From positions 1 to 44,111 of IMG/VR virus record IMGVR_UViG_3300041809_000550: a stretch of 44,111 nt of DNA; one strand, given 5' to 3'. The DNA comes from a virus. The notes under the pieces are model-generated. The model made no database searches and had not been told where the DNA came from. It was given only the letters and a program-made list of their open reading frames with translations. The translations under genes were made by a program, and so were the position numbers. Shown piece after piece: positions 6,329 through 15,414 of the stretch (positions are counted from its first letter, which is position 1; the number at the start of each line of letters is the position of its first letter).

Positions 6329-7880
6329 GCTAGACCTTGACGCTCAGATTGCGAAGTCCTTTTGTGAGAAAGATCATCTCACGTTCACACGCTATTTTTT
6401 CAAGGCGAGACAATCCAACTCCTTCCGAGTGAATTGGCACCACAGGCTAATCGCGGATGAACTACAGAAAGTGATTGATGGGGAAACTGAAAATCTTATT
6501 ATCAACATTGCGCCAGGCGGAACGAAGACAGAGATGGTCATCGTTAATTTTATCGCGCGAGGGCTCGCTCTTAATCCTTGGTGTCGCTTTCTCCACTTGT
6601 CATACTCCGATGACTTGGCACTCTTAAACTCTCAGGCTGCTCGTGATCTCATTCAGCTCGATGAGTATCAGAGACTTTGGAGTAGACGCATCGTTGATGA
6701 CTCGAAAGCCAAAAAGCGTTGGAACGTTGAGGTGGATGGCAAGAGTGCTGGCGGCGTTTACGCGACATCAATCGGTGGCCAGATTACAGGTTTCAGAGCT
6801 GGCCACATGAAAGAGGGATTTCAGGGCGCAATTTTAATTGACGATCCACTGAAGCCCGAAGACGCCTTCTCAAAGTCCAAGCTTGAGAAAGCAAACCGTG
6901 CGCTCATCACCACCGTGAAGAGTCGCCGTGCAAACCCCAAGACACCAATCATTCTCATCATGCAACGGATCAGTGAAGAAGATCCAACAGGCTTCATCAT
7001 GGCTGGAAACTTAGGCGGCAACTGGAAGCATGTGGTGATACCGGCGATCATCGATGACGAGTACGTCTCGAAACTTAATCCAAAATATCAGAGCGAGGTT
7101 GTGAAAGATGCGGATGATAGATTTAGTTACTGGCCTTACAAGGAGCCGATTGCGGATCTACTCGCGATGGAAGCGGGCCAAACGGAAGATGCATCTGGTA
7201 GCCGTATTTCAAGGCATGTTTTCTCATCCCAGTATCAGCAAGCACCTCGTGCCATTGGTGGAAATATCCTACGAGGTGAATGGTTTCCCCGTTATTCCTC
7301 ACTCCCTAAAATTAAGTATCGACGGATCTACGCCGATACCGCGCAAAAGACTAAAGAGCGGAATGATTACTCTGTGTTTGGTTGTTACGGACTCGGGGAT
7401 GACGGCAAGCTCTATCTACTGGACCAGATTAGGGGCAAGTGGGAAGCACCTGAACTTGAGAAACGTGCGCTCGCTTTTTGGGCCAAACATTCCGAGACTG
7501 ATCCACATCTACCGTGGGTTGAGATTCATCCCAAAGAGGAACGCTGGCAGGGCCAGCTAAGAAAACTCTTGGTGGAAGATAAGGCTTCGGGCACTGGGCT
7601 CATCCAGAAAATTAAACTCCTAGGGCGCATACCCGTTGAAGCGATTGAACGCGACAAAGATAAATTGACGCGGGCAATGGACGCACAGGGTTATCTTGAA
7701 GCGGGAATGGTGTGCGTGCCAGAAAATGCGCCATTCACGAGTGATTTCATCGAAGAGGCGGAAGCTTTCACAGCTGATGATTCTCATGCGCATGATGACC
7801 AACTTGACCCTTTGTTTGATGCCGTGCAAGATATGCTAAGCAGCAAAAATAAACTTGAGCAATGGAAAAATCTAATCTAA
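6294..7880 (+). CDS. terL: Terminase large subunit
   Basis: The 528-residue protein is the packaging ATPase and nuclease. The Walker A-like APGGTKT is at residues 73-79 and Walker B LIDDP at 171-175. The C-terminal RNase H-like nuclease shows Asp348 in YADT and the late acidic motif HDDQ at 500-503. The Walker A lacks the usual GK[ST] order (GTKT), as in several phage terminases of this type. The start at 6294 removes a spurious N-terminal extension that lies inside terS in another frame. It is followed directly by the portal gene. Confidence 0.93.
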   Translation: MKPLKNSKTSFELDLDAQIAKSFCEKDHLTFTRYFFKARQSNSFRVNWHHRLIADELQKVIDGETENLIINIAPGGTKTEMVIVNFIARGLALNPWCRFLHLSYSDDLALLNSQAARDLIQLDEYQRLWSRRIVDDSKAKKRWNVEVDGKSAGGVYATSIGGQITGFRAGHMKEGFQGAILIDDPLKPEDAFSKSKLEKANRALITTVKSRRANPKTPIILIMQRISEEDPTGFIMAGNLGGNWKHVVIPAIIDDEYVSKLNPKYQSEVVKDADDRFSYWPYKEPIADLLAMEAGQTEDASGSRISRHVFSSQYQQAPRAIGGNILRGEWFPRYSSLPKIKYRRIYADTAQKTKERNDYSVFGCYGLGDDGKLYLLDQIRGKWEAPELEKRALAFWAKHSETDPHLPWVEIHPKEERWQGQLRKLLVEDKASGTGLIQKIKLLGRIPVEAIERDKDKLTRAMDAQGYLEAGMVCVPENAPFTSDFIEEAEAFTADDSHAHDDQLDPLFDAVQDMLSSKNKLEQWKNLI

Positions 7881-7892
7881 GGCGGAAGATAC

Positions 7893-9635
7893 ATGTCAAA
7901 AAAGAAAGCTGCACCCGTTTCTAACCCTGGCCAAAAAGTTTTTGAAAATTCCATCAAGCCCGTAGTCTCTCAGAAAACTTCCGATGGATTTAGAAACCTG
8001 GCCATGAAGTTGGGTGTTGCACCACTCGGTGATGAGCAGAGTGCAGACAATCAAATCTCTTTCGGTCGCTACCAGTTTAATCTTCTCACTCGCAATCGCA
8101 CGCAGCTCGAAGCCGCATACCGTAGCTCGTGGATTGTTGGGCGCGTGGTTGATTGCGTTGCTGAAGACATGACGAAAGCAGGAATACAAATCAACACCAA
8201 TGACGGTGCTGAGAAATTGCAGGATTTCAACGTGCAGATGTCACGCTTACAAATCTGGCAGCGTGTAAGAGACACAACAGCGTGGGGCAGATTATATGGC
8301 GGAGCAATCGGAGTCTTTCAAATCGACGGACAGGATCTTGAAAGTCCACTCGACCCTGACACTATCGACGTTGGGCAATTCCTCGGGATCGCGGTCTACG
8401 ATCGGTGGCAGCTCAACCCGGTGCTCTCTCAAGTTATCACCTCGGGCCCAGACATTGGTCTTCCAGCTTTCTATGATATCGTTCTTGGCAATAATCTTAA
8501 CGATCCAGCTCAAGTGCCTGGCGCTGGCTCGGAAACAGTCTCGCCGCAAGCGGGTGAGAACACGGTAAAACAACAGACATCACAAACCGCTGGCACGATG
8601 GTTTCGGCTCGCGTGCGTGTTCACCACAGTAGGTGTTTCAGAATGGGTGGCCACAAGCTTCCTTTCTTTCAAGCGATCACGGAAATGATGTGGGATGAAT
8701 CAGTGATTGAGCGGATGTGGGATAGGCTCGTTGAGTTTGAAACCGCAACGGCTTCCGCTGGTGGATTAATTGGCCGAGCACTTTTAAGAACGGTGAGCAT
8801 TGATGGGCTCAGAGAAATTTTGTCATCAGGTGGTGAAGCCAAATCTGGGCTCCTCGAAATGTTTGAGTACATGCGCCAGTTCCAGAATTCTGAGGGACTT
8901 ACCCTACTCGACAAAGAAGATGTGTTTTCAACCACTGCCTACAGCTTCGCCGGACTCTCAGACGTGCTTGAACAGTTTGGTGAGCAGCTTAGTGGAGCGA
9001 GTGAAACACCTCTCGTTAGATTATTTGGTCAGTCACCCTCGGGATTGGGTGGCAACGGTGACACCGACATCCGCAATTATTACGATTCCATTAACTCCAA
9101 ACAAGAGGCACATCTAAGAAATCCTGTTGAGAAGATTATCAAGATCATGTGGCGCTCAATCTTTGGTGAAGCCGCACCAACGGATTTGACTTTTAAGTTT
9201 ACGCCTCTCTGGCAGATGTCTGCTCTCGATAAGGCAACGATTGGCACGGCCAACACTGCATCGATCGTTCAAGCTGAGCAAGCTGGGCTTCTCACGATCC
9301 CAACAGCGATGAAAGAATTGAAACAGCAGGCTAGTGAGACTGGATTATTTAGTCACATCACGGATGAGGAAATCCAAGAGGCAGAGCTTGCACCACCGCC
9401 AATGCCTGATGAACCTAACGAGCCGGAAGAGGAAAGCACCAATACGGGTGATCCAGGCAACGGGCCAAACGAACCAAAGGAGATTGTTAAAAAAGTGGGC
9501 ATCAACAAAGACTCGAAATGGAAGAAATTTTTTAAGTTTTTCGGTGTGAAAGATAATGCCAAGAAGCCTACACCCAAACGACACAAGACGAAAGATCAGA
9601 AAGCGATCGAAGCATGGCTGATGAAAAAGCTCTAA
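7893..9635 (+). CDS. Portal protein, DUF1073 family
   Basis: This 580-residue protein should form the dodecameric ring through which DNA enters the head. It carries features of the DUF1073 family: LEAAYRSSWIVGRVVD with AEDMT nearby (about residues 70-95), RVHHSRCFRMGG near 245, a helical region DESVIERMWDRLVEFE, and TPLVRLFGQSPSGL with DIRNYYDSI near 370-395. The C-terminus is long, acidic and Pro-rich, then very basic (KKPTPKRHKTKDQK). It has a GGAAG ribosome site and lies directly after terL. Confidence 0.9.
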   Translation: MSKKKAAPVSNPGQKVFENSIKPVVSQKTSDGFRNLAMKLGVAPLGDEQSADNQISFGRYQFNLLTRNRTQLEAAYRSSWIVGRVVDCVAEDMTKAGIQINTNDGAEKLQDFNVQMSRLQIWQRVRDTTAWGRLYGGAIGVFQIDGQDLESPLDPDTIDVGQFLGIAVYDRWQLNPVLSQVITSGPDIGLPAFYDIVLGNNLNDPAQVPGAGSETVSPQAGENTVKQQTSQTAGTMVSARVRVHHSRCFRMGGHKLPFFQAITEMMWDESVIERMWDRLVEFETATASAGGLIGRALLRTVSIDGLREILSSGGEAKSGLLEMFEYMRQFQNSEGLTLLDKEDVFSTTAYSFAGLSDVLEQFGEQLSGASETPLVRLFGQSPSGLGGNGDTDIRNYYDSINSKQEAHLRNPVEKIIKIMWRSIFGEAAPTDLTFKFTPLWQMSALDKATIGTANTASIVQAEQAGLLTIPTAMKELKQQASETGLFSHITDEEIQEAELAPPPMPDEPNEPEEESTNTGDPGNGPNEPKEIVKKVGINKDSKWKKFFKFFGVKDNAKKPTPKRHKTKDQKAIEAWLMKKL

Positions 9636-9829
9636 TCACGATTAAGCTAAAAGACTTTGACGGCAAAGTGGTGAGAGAATTTAAAGCCCAATCGCCACTT
9701 GCCTTCCCCTATCTGTTTTGGGGAACAGCTCTTTTTGTGAGTAGCCGCGATGACAGCACAGTTTATCTTCAACGCAGTTATCACGCTCTGATGGAGCAAC
9801 ACACAAAAGAAGACGATGGAAAACACTAA
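9614..9829 (+). CDS. Hypothetical protein, 71 residues
   Basis: This short gene overlaps the portal end by 22 bp and the CsrA-like gene by 14 bp. The product begins ITIKLKDFDGKVVREF, a beta-rich stretch, and has an aromatic middle (FPYLFWGTALFVSS). I recognise no family. It opens a group of four small genes set between portal and head morphogenesis genes, a place where accessory genes are not usual. Confidence 0.6.
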   Translation: MADEKALITIKLKDFDGKVVREFKAQSPLAFPYLFWGTALFVSSRDDSTVYLQRSYHALMEQHTKEDDGKH

Positions 9830-10073
9830 GCCCTCACCTAACCGGATGCAGCAGTATGTGAATGAGAAGCGTGGCGATCGTGGAGCTGTGGTCACGACTT
9901 TAAAGCGTGGGAAATCAGTTGAGCTTTCCAACGGCATCTCAATAATTTTTAAAGAGTACAGAGGCACTGATCAAATCATGCTGGTACTTGTTGCACCCAA
10001 AGATGTTGTCATCTATCGTGAGAACACCAAGCACAAAACGGAAGAGGCTGATGAGCAAACTAATTCAAATTAA
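9816..10073 (+). CDS. CsrA/RsmE-like RNA-binding regulator with N-terminal extension
   Basis: Residues 25-70 of this 85-residue protein line up with CsrA: a first beta strand with Leu29 then RGKSVEL, a central ISIIFKEYRGTDQIMLVLV, and the signature APKDVVIYRE at 60-69, which corresponds to CsrA's NAPKEVxVHREE. In CsrA the Leu and Arg of these two segments touch RNA; here Leu29 and Arg68 occupy those positions. CsrA proteins bind GGA in hairpin loops and control translation and stability of mRNA. Unlike CsrA, it has about 24 extra N-terminal residues and an acidic tail. It may control phage late mRNAs or hijack host targets. Identification is by eye. Confidence 0.65.
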   Translation: MENTKPSPNRMQQYVNEKRGDRGAVVTTLKRGKSVELSNGISIIFKEYRGTDQIMLVLVAPKDVVIYRENTKHKTEEADEQTNSN

Positions 10074-10368
10074 AGATCGCCAAGGTGAGGCATACGTTTT
10101 CTATTGCCCCGGATGTGAGATGAATCACATTGTGCCTGTGAAGTATGAACAGCTTCACGCGAGCACAAAAGGAAAAGAAAAGCCTGTGTGGGCTTTCAAT
10201 GGAAATCTCGATAAGCCAAGTTTTAGGCCCAACTTTAAAATTGAGTGGTTTGGAGCTGAGCCACCACAGCGTTGCCACTCCATCATACGCGATGGAGAGA
10301 TTATCTTTCTGGTGGACAGCACGCACAAACTTTCTGGTGCTCGTGTGAAGATGAAGGATGAGCTATGA
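10051..10368 (+). CDS. DUF6527-like small phage protein
   Basis: From the ATG at 10051 the product has 105 residues. It shows the pattern of the phage DUF6527 proteins: CPGC at 19-22 with a nearby His, WAFNGNLDKPSF at 47-58, RCHSII at 74-79, and STHKLSGARV near the C-terminus. The conserved Cys and His residues suggest metal binding. The biochemical role is not known to me. It has a GAGG ribosome site within the end of the CsrA-like gene and overlaps the next ORF by ATGA. Confidence 0.7.
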   Translation: MSKLIQIKDRQGEAYVFYCPGCEMNHIVPVKYEQLHASTKGKEKPVWAFNGNLDKPSFRPNFKIEWFGAEPPQRCHSIIRDGEIIFLVDSTHKLSGARVKMKDEL

Positions 10369-10493
10369 AGTTTGAAACGTACTGCGCTGGATGTGGAAAA
10401 TATCTGTCACCTCATTTGGCTGTGCCCATGAAGCTTTCTTACCACACCGAAGTCTTTGGGACTCAAGCGCACAGCGATGGCCATGAGAATTAA
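10365..10493 (+). CDS. Small CxxC protein, 42 residues
   Basis: This ORF starts in an ATGA overlap with the DUF6527-like gene and ends 14 bases before the next gene. It begins MKFETYCAGCGKYLSPH, with one CxxC and several His residues. It might bind zinc as a dimer. I recognise no family; gene tiling is the main support. Confidence 0.55.
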   Translation: MKFETYCAGCGKYLSPHLAVPMKLSYHTEVFGTQAHSDGHEN

Positions 10494-10507
10494 GAAGTGG
10501 GGACTCA

Positions 10508-11278
10508 ATGCCGACACTCAAGAGCAAACAGTTCAAGCCTAACGCTTCCGCTGAAGCTCAGTTTGCAAAAGCACTTCGCAAGGTAGCAAGTAACGCTGCT
10601 CACGTGGTTGAAGTCCACGTCGATGGTGCCACCATTCAAGACGAAAAGAATATGGTGAAAGTGCTCAACGAATATTCTGAGCGCCTGACACCGTGGGCAG
10701 CACGCCAAGCTGCGAAGATGCTTGAGCGCGTGGCTAAGAAAAATAAAACCGCTTGGCGCAATCGATCGCAACAGATGCACGCAGCGATGCAGACTCACGT
10801 AGCGAAAGCGGCGGCAGGAAAAAGAGCAGCGGAACTTTTACAAGAGCAGATTGATTTAATTAAATCCATTCCACTTCGAGCCGCTGAGCGGGCACAGAAA
10901 TTAGCGCAAGAGGCTTTTTTCAACGGGACACGCGCCAGTGAAATTGCGGCTGAGCTTGCTCGCACAGGCAAAGTCAGTGAGAACGACGCTGAGCGGATTG
11001 CACGGACAGAGGTTGCAAGATCCAACAGCGTCATCACGATGGTGCGGGCTCAAGCGGCAGGCTCTCGTCAATATGTTTGGCGCAATTCAGGTGATGCCGC
11101 TGTCCGTGAATCGCATGAGGAATACCACGGGCCTGGTGGGAAAAAGAATCACAACAAGCTAGATGGTATGGTATTTAGTTGGGATTCTCCACCTAAGCTC
11201 GATGATGGAACAGTGGGACATCCGGGCACTTTTCCCAATTGCCGATGCTACCCCGAGCCTTTCTTTCCCGAAGAATAG
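10508..11278 (+). CDS. Head morphogenesis protein, Mu gpF / SPP1 gp7 family
   Basis: This 256-residue protein is a minor head component. The C-terminal third fits the Phage_Mu_F domain: NDAERIARTEVARSNS (about 158-173), WRNSGDAAVRESHEEYHG, a DGMVFSWDSPP segment, and the diagnostic HPGTFPNCRCYPEP near the end, with its paired Cys. The N-terminal part is helical and Ala-rich. Such proteins ride inside the capsid near the portal. It has a GGGGA ribosome site. Confidence 0.88.
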   Translation: MPTLKSKQFKPNASAEAQFAKALRKVASNAAHVVEVHVDGATIQDEKNMVKVLNEYSERLTPWAARQAAKMLERVAKKNKTAWRNRSQQMHAAMQTHVAKAAAGKRAAELLQEQIDLIKSIPLRAAERAQKLAQEAFFNGTRASEIAAELARTGKVSENDAERIARTEVARSNSVITMVRAQAAGSRQYVWRNSGDAAVRESHEEYHGPGGKKNHNKLDGMVFSWDSPPKLDDGTVGHPGTFPNCRCYPEPFFPEE

Positions 11279-11338
11279 TTGACTAGACTACTCTTGGCTG
11301 CTCGCTTCTTTATTGCGAAATGCAACCCTTGGCCTCAG

Positions 11339-11353
11339 CCTTGAGTCAAGGAG
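11339..11353 (+). promoter_or_regulatory. Possible hairpin over ribosome site with CARGGA motif
   Basis: CCTTG-AGT-CAAGG at 11339-11351 can form a 5-bp hairpin whose 3' arm contains the AAGGAG ribosome site of the next gene. CAAGGA also matches the core of CsrA-binding sites. This would let a CsrA-like protein from the same cluster control translation. The stem is short and the idea is speculative. Confidence 0.25.
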
Positions 11354-11363
11354 AAACTTTCAA

Positions 11364-12149
11364 ATGAAAAATTTTTTAGCGATTGCCGCGCTGGTCACAG
11401 CCCTGCTCGCACTGCCAACTCAAACTCTTGCTAATGGTGCTGCTTTTGAATCAACGGGATCGCAATATCCTTCACTCGTTTTAAAAAATCAATTCGGTGA
11501 AACCTCGATCAACTCGATCGTGGGTGGAACTTCAAATCAAATCGATTGCAATTTTATCGTAGACAGCACCAACGGAAATGGCTTCGGAGTCAGGTCGCTC
11601 AAAGGCCCTGGCTGCGCAAAAGTTTTCATGCACACGACTCAAACACCGGCAAGTGGAAGCCCCAACCCGGCAGCGGGTTACATCCTGGTTCAACTCGCAC
11701 AACAATATGCTGGTTACATCGGCGGTTATTCAGGCTTTGTTAGTCCAGTCAGTGGCACACCCATCAACATCTCAAGCGGGCTTACTGCTCACGCATCTTA
11801 CATTATCACGAGCGTTGGAACTTCTACCGCTGCAAACTGGCAAGCCATTGGCCTTCCACTCGGAGTCACACCAGCCGTGGGTGTTTCTTTCGTTGCAACA
11901 ACTGCATCGGCTGGAACAGGCACAGGGATTGTTGAAGCACCAGCGGCTGTTGGATCAGGCGTACTCTACACTGATGTGCTCGGTGATGCCAATCTCTCAG
12001 CATCCGCAACAACGGGTGCAAACATTTTGCTACGCGTGTTGGGCGCGACTAGCTCAAGCGTTACCACCTTGGTGGCAACAGCACCGGCTGATGGCACTGT
12101 GATTGGTTTACGTTTCGTCATGCTTCCACTTTCTTCCCAACTTAAATAA
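11364..12149 (+). CDS. Virion-like protein carrying a Sec signal peptide
   Basis: The 261-residue product begins MKNFLAIAALVTALLALPTQ, followed by TLA-NG, a clear Sec signal peptide with a signal peptidase I site at about residue 23. The remainder is beta-rich and close to a known phage structural repertoire: QAIGLPLGVTPAVGVSF, then ATTASAGTGTGIVEAP and ATAPADGTVIGLRF, a pattern I associate with head decoration or collar-adjacent proteins. A signal peptide on such a protein, placed between head genes, is strange. The AAGGAG site at 11348 supports the ATG at 11364 rather than the earlier one. It could decorate virions after periplasmic export or be a host-surface protein. Confidence 0.7.
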   Translation: MKNFLAIAALVTALLALPTQTLANGAAFESTGSQYPSLVLKNQFGETSINSIVGGTSNQIDCNFIVDSTNGNGFGVRSLKGPGCAKVFMHTTQTPASGSPNPAAGYILVQLAQQYAGYIGGYSGFVSPVSGTPINISSGLTAHASYIITSVGTSTAANWQAIGLPLGVTPAVGVSFVATTASAGTGTGIVEAPAAVGSGVLYTDVLGDANLSASATTGANILLRVLGATSSSVTTLVATAPADGTVIGLRFVMLPLSSQLK

Positions 12150-12155
12150 CGATCG

Positions 12156-13586
12156 ATGGCAAAGTTTTTCACTCCCAGTAAGCTTTCCGAGAACATCAAA
12201 GAAACACCTGAGGGTTTTCTTTTGTGTCTCAACGTGCCTGTTGCACGCACCGGATGGCAAGATTACGGACCTGGTGAAACTCCTCTCGAAGTTGGTGAAG
12301 ATGGGAAGGTCTGGATACATCGTGAGTCTGAGGAAGTTTTCAGACCACAAACGATTGCAAGCTTCAATGCGAAGTCGATCACCGTCAAGCATCCCGAAGA
12401 TTTTGTAGTTCCAGAAAATTGGAAAGAACTCACCGTAGGCATCGCACAAAATATCCGCAAGGGTACTGAAGTTGATGAAGACGGGGAAGAAATGCTTTTG
12501 GCTGATCTTCTTATCACTGATGAGCTTGCGATAGGTTTGGTCAACAACGGATTGCGTGAAGTCTCTTGCGGATACGACGCCGAATATGAAGAGACAGCGG
12601 AAGGCGAAGGAAGGCAGTTTAACATAGTTGGAAATCATATTGCTCTTGTCGAGCAAGGTCGCGCGGGATCAACCTACGCGATTAAAGATCACAAAACGAA
12701 AGGTGAGGAAGAAATGGGTGCTTTAAAAGAACTAGCAGAGAAGATCAAGAATCTCGGCAAGACTGTTGATGAAGCTGTTGCAGCGAAAGACAAAAAGGCC
12801 AAAGATTTGGCAGCTGAGAAAAAGAAGACTGGTGATGAAGGCACACCAGAGCAAGTCACCTATGATGACCTGATGAAAAAGATGGCCGACATGAACGGAA
12901 AGCTTGACGGTCTGATGGGCTCTAAGAAGTCGGATGACGACGGCGAAGAGGAAGAGATGGCAGGCGATGAAGGCGAAGAGTCTGATGAAGACAAAGAAGT
13001 CGGACAGAATGGTCGCCTTGAAAAATGCGAAGCTGCCATTGCAAAGATTCTGAAACTTCTCGGCAACAAAAAAGCCGATGATGAAGACAAAGAAGAATCT
13101 GATGAAGACATGTCGGGCGATGAAGACATGGAAGAATCAGAAGATGCAGATGAAGAGTCTGAATCTGAAGACGCCGATGAGTCTGAAGAAGCTGAAGACG
13201 AGGAAGCCAAAGAAGGCGAAGAGTCTCAGAAGAAATCGAAAAAGACTGGCGATGAAGCTAAGTTTGAAATCCTCACCCCTGGCAAAAAGTACAGCGGAAA
13301 AGATGCCCGCGTGAAATGCCTCAAAGCGTTTGCCAAAACAGAAGACGGCGCGAAAGTGCTGAAGCAGCTTGGAATGGCCAAGCCTGTGTTTGATGCGAAG
13401 ACCAACACCGATATGATTTTCATGGCTGCTCACGCACTCGTGAAAACCAAACGCGGCAACGGACTTGAGCGCACCAAAGACAGCACCAAATGGAAAGATG
13501 AAGATGTGGAAAACACTTCATCTGAAGGCAAAACCGCTGAAGAGTTGAACGAAATTAATGCCAAGCACTACGGCGTGGCGAAATAA
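12156..13586 (+). CDS. DUF2213 prohead protease with acidic scaffold region
   Basis: The first about 180 residues of this 476-residue protein match the DUF2213 family, related to prohead proteases: FNAKSITVKHPEDF, GLREVSCGYDAEY and HIALVEQGRAGS. A linker follows, then a very acidic region (about 260-360, repeats of EESDEDMSGDED type), then a basic C-terminal domain (TPGKKYSGKDARVKC onwards). Such fused proteins act as both protease and scaffold during capsid assembly. His61, Ser and Asp/Glu catalytic residues cannot be assigned with certainty by eye. It sits just before the cement and capsid genes, as expected. Confidence 0.8.
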   Translation: MAKFFTPSKLSENIKETPEGFLLCLNVPVARTGWQDYGPGETPLEVGEDGKVWIHRESEEVFRPQTIASFNAKSITVKHPEDFVVPENWKELTVGIAQNIRKGTEVDEDGEEMLLADLLITDELAIGLVNNGLREVSCGYDAEYEETAEGEGRQFNIVGNHIALVEQGRAGSTYAIKDHKTKGEEEMGALKELAEKIKNLGKTVDEAVAAKDKKAKDLAAEKKKTGDEGTPEQVTYDDLMKKMADMNGKLDGLMGSKKSDDDGEEEEMAGDEGEESDEDKEVGQNGRLEKCEAAIAKILKLLGNKKADDEDKEESDEDMSGDEDMEESEDADEESESEDADESEEAEDEEAKEGEESQKKSKKTGDEAKFEILTPGKKYSGKDARVKCLKAFAKTEDGAKVLKQLGMAKPVFDAKTNTDMIFMAAHALVKTKRGNGLERTKDSTKWKDEDVENTSSEGKTAEELNEINAKHYGVAK

Positions 13587-13619
13587 CCGGCCTGACAAGG
13601 CCAGAAAGCAGAGAAGAAA

Positions 13620-14138
13620 ATGGTAAGCTATCTTTACACGTCTCCGTCTGGTGTTCCGGGCGATGTTACTCGGGTTGATGACAGCAACATCGAGCCGGTC
13701 ACTTTGATCACGCCTTTCCCTACTAACTACGGACTTCCAATGAAGTACGTTCCCCAATCTGGTGGCCCAGAAGGTGTCACCCCAATGGTGGCAGGTGATA
13801 CAGCGTCTTTGTTTGCAGGTATCTTGACTCGTCAAGCGCCTTCGATCAGCGGCTCTAGCACCAACGAAGATTTTTTCACCAATGAACCAAACCCCGATCA
13901 GATTCAGGGCCTTTGCGTGCGCGGTTACGTAACCGTTCTCGTCAACGCTGGATCACCTGTGCGTGGTCAAGTTGTTGGATTGGTTGTTACCGCATCGTCT
14001 GGGCACCCTGCCGGATCGCTTGAAGTGGCAACGACTGGAAACAATGTTCCTCTCACTGGCACCATCGTTGGAAATGTAACGTGGGCTGCTGATGGCGTGG
14101 ACAGCAACGGGTTTGGCGAAGTTAGAATTGCTCAGTAA
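13620..14138 (+). CDS. Capsid cement/decoration protein
   Basis: This 172-residue beta-rich protein has the sequence style of the structural cement protein family found just before DUF2184-type capsid genes (for example GVPGDVTRVDDSNIEPV, then FAGILTRQAPSIS, then DQIQGLCVRGYVTVLVN and GFGEVRIAQ at the end). It would stabilise the capsid surface. Its place between the protease/scaffold and the capsid gene supports this. It has an AGAGAAG ribosome site. Confidence 0.72.
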   Translation: MVSYLYTSPSGVPGDVTRVDDSNIEPVTLITPFPTNYGLPMKYVPQSGGPEGVTPMVAGDTASLFAGILTRQAPSISGSSTNEDFFTNEPNPDQIQGLCVRGYVTVLVNAGSPVRGQVVGLVVTASSGHPAGSLEVATTGNNVPLTGTIVGNVTWAADGVDSNGFGEVRIAQ

Positions 14139-14161
14139 TAGAGCAGAAAGGTAAAAAGAAA

Positions 14162-15142
14162 ATGAAAAGATTTACTCGTGGATTTAAAACCAAAGACTCG
14201 GCGCTGGCGTTCTATGTTAACCAGCTCGAAAATTTAGATAAACGGCTCTACATGCCGCTCACCAGTGTGAGCTGGGGACGTGATATTAAGTTACGCCCTG
14301 GAATTACGATGAGTGATGAAAGCACGTCTTTCATTCAATCGGCTTTCGCAGCCGGTGGTACTCAGTCTAATTCCAGCGGATCTAACGGCGGTAACATGCC
14401 TTGGATCTCGGCTGAAACGACTGCAATCCCTGGTGTGTCGATCGATGGTCAAAAGACCGTGTTGCCACTCAGACTTTTGGGACGTGAAATCAGCTTCACT
14501 TCGGTGGAGTTGGATCGCTCTCAGCGTTTGGGCACCCCGATCGATTCTCAGAAGACCGATGCTCTCAACATCTTGTATCAAATGAACACCGATCAAATGG
14601 TGTACATCGGATCAACTGATGTGGGCGCTCAAGGGCTTTTGAATAACTCTGCAATCACCGTTGGTGGCGTTACCGCTGGCGTGAGCGGATCAACTCTTTG
14701 GGTGAACAAAACCCCAGACGAGATTCTTGCGGACGTGAACACCTTGATCGAATCAACTTGGAGTGCCGCTGCTTTCGCAGTTTGCCCTTCCAAGCTTCTG
14801 TTGCCACCTGCTCAATTCAGCTACCTTGCTTCACAAAAAGTAAGCTCGGCTGGAAACGTCTCGATCTTGAAATTCTTGGAAGACAATTCCATCTCTCTCA
14901 AGATCAACGGAAAGGCTCTCGACATTCAACCCGTCAAGTGGCTTACCGGACGCGGCGTGAACGGTGCAGACCGCATGTTGGCATACACCAACGAAGAAAA
15001 TCGCGTTCGTTATCCGATGGTCCCAATCCGTCGCGAGACGGCGTATTACATGGGCATCCGTTTCATCGCGCCTTACATCTGGGCATTCGGTGAGTTGGAG
15101 TTGCCTTACCCAGAAACCCTTCAATACTCTGACGGGATCTAA
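14162..15142 (+). CDS. Major capsid protein, DUF2184 family
   Basis: This 326-residue protein fits the DUF2184 HK97-fold major capsid family: SALAFYVNQLENLDKRLYMP near the N-terminus, a loop region rich in Ser/Gly/Asn, LLGREISFTSVELDRSQRLG, a middle IYQMNTDQMVYIGSTDVGAQ, and the C-terminal RETAYYMGIRFIAPYIWAFG. The protein builds the head shell. Codon use is rich in C-ending codons, as expected for a highly expressed gene. It is followed by a small paralog pair and a strong hairpin. Confidence 0.88.
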   Translation: MKRFTRGFKTKDSALAFYVNQLENLDKRLYMPLTSVSWGRDIKLRPGITMSDESTSFIQSAFAAGGTQSNSSGSNGGNMPWISAETTAIPGVSIDGQKTVLPLRLLGREISFTSVELDRSQRLGTPIDSQKTDALNILYQMNTDQMVYIGSTDVGAQGLLNNSAITVGGVTAGVSGSTLWVNKTPDEILADVNTLIESTWSAAAFAVCPSKLLLPPAQFSYLASQKVSSAGNVSILKFLEDNSISLKINGKALDIQPVKWLTGRGVNGADRMLAYTNEENRVRYPMVPIRRETAYYMGIRFIAPYIWAFGELELPYPETLQYSDGI

Positions 15143-15157
15143 GAAAGGAACGATCAC

Positions 15158-15343
15158 ATGAATGTTATTTTTAATAGGCCAGTGAGAATTGGCAAAGTGG
15201 TTTACCCAAAAAGTAAACGCTCGGTAGCGATCGATGACAAGTTGATGGAAGGAAACTTCATTCAACAGCTCATCAAAGACGGGGACATCATTGTCCCTGC
15301 CGTTGCAAAACCGGCACCTGCCGCTGCAAAAGTAAAAGAGTAA
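15158..15343 (+). CDS. Small protein, paralog of the next gene
   Basis: The 61-residue product begins MNVIFNRPVRIGKVVYPKSK, followed by a helical segment MEGNFIQQLIKDGDIIVPA, and ends in Ala/Pro/Lys. It is clearly related to residues 1-46 of the next gene product (MEVIFSKPTVLGNRSYKKGK, LAFKKLIQSGAVQVVP). The pair probably arose by tandem duplication. Function is unknown; the position after the capsid gene suggests a small virion or connector accessory protein. Confidence 0.7.
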   Translation: MNVIFNRPVRIGKVVYPKSKRSVAIDDKLMEGNFIQQLIKDGDIIVPAVAKPAPAAAKVKE

Positions 15344-15349
15344 GTCGTT

Positions 15350-15379
15350 GGTGGTGAGAGGTTTCGGCTTCTCACCACC
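15350..15379. terminator. Strong hairpin after the capsid and first paralog
   Basis: GGTGGTGAGA at 15350-15359 pairs perfectly with TCTCACCACC at 15370-15379 around a 10-base loop. The T-run that follows is weak (CTCTTTG), so it may be a partial terminator or an mRNA stabiliser that keeps capsid transcripts abundant. Confidence 0.5.
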
Positions 15380-15414
15380 CTCTTTGTCGACAAAATTTTA
15401 GAAAGGATCGAACG

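Noticed and set aside
12108-12656. 182-codon minus-strand ORF opposite the DUF2213 gene
   Set aside because: It lies against a well-supported gene with no ribosome site and no sequence pattern of its own.
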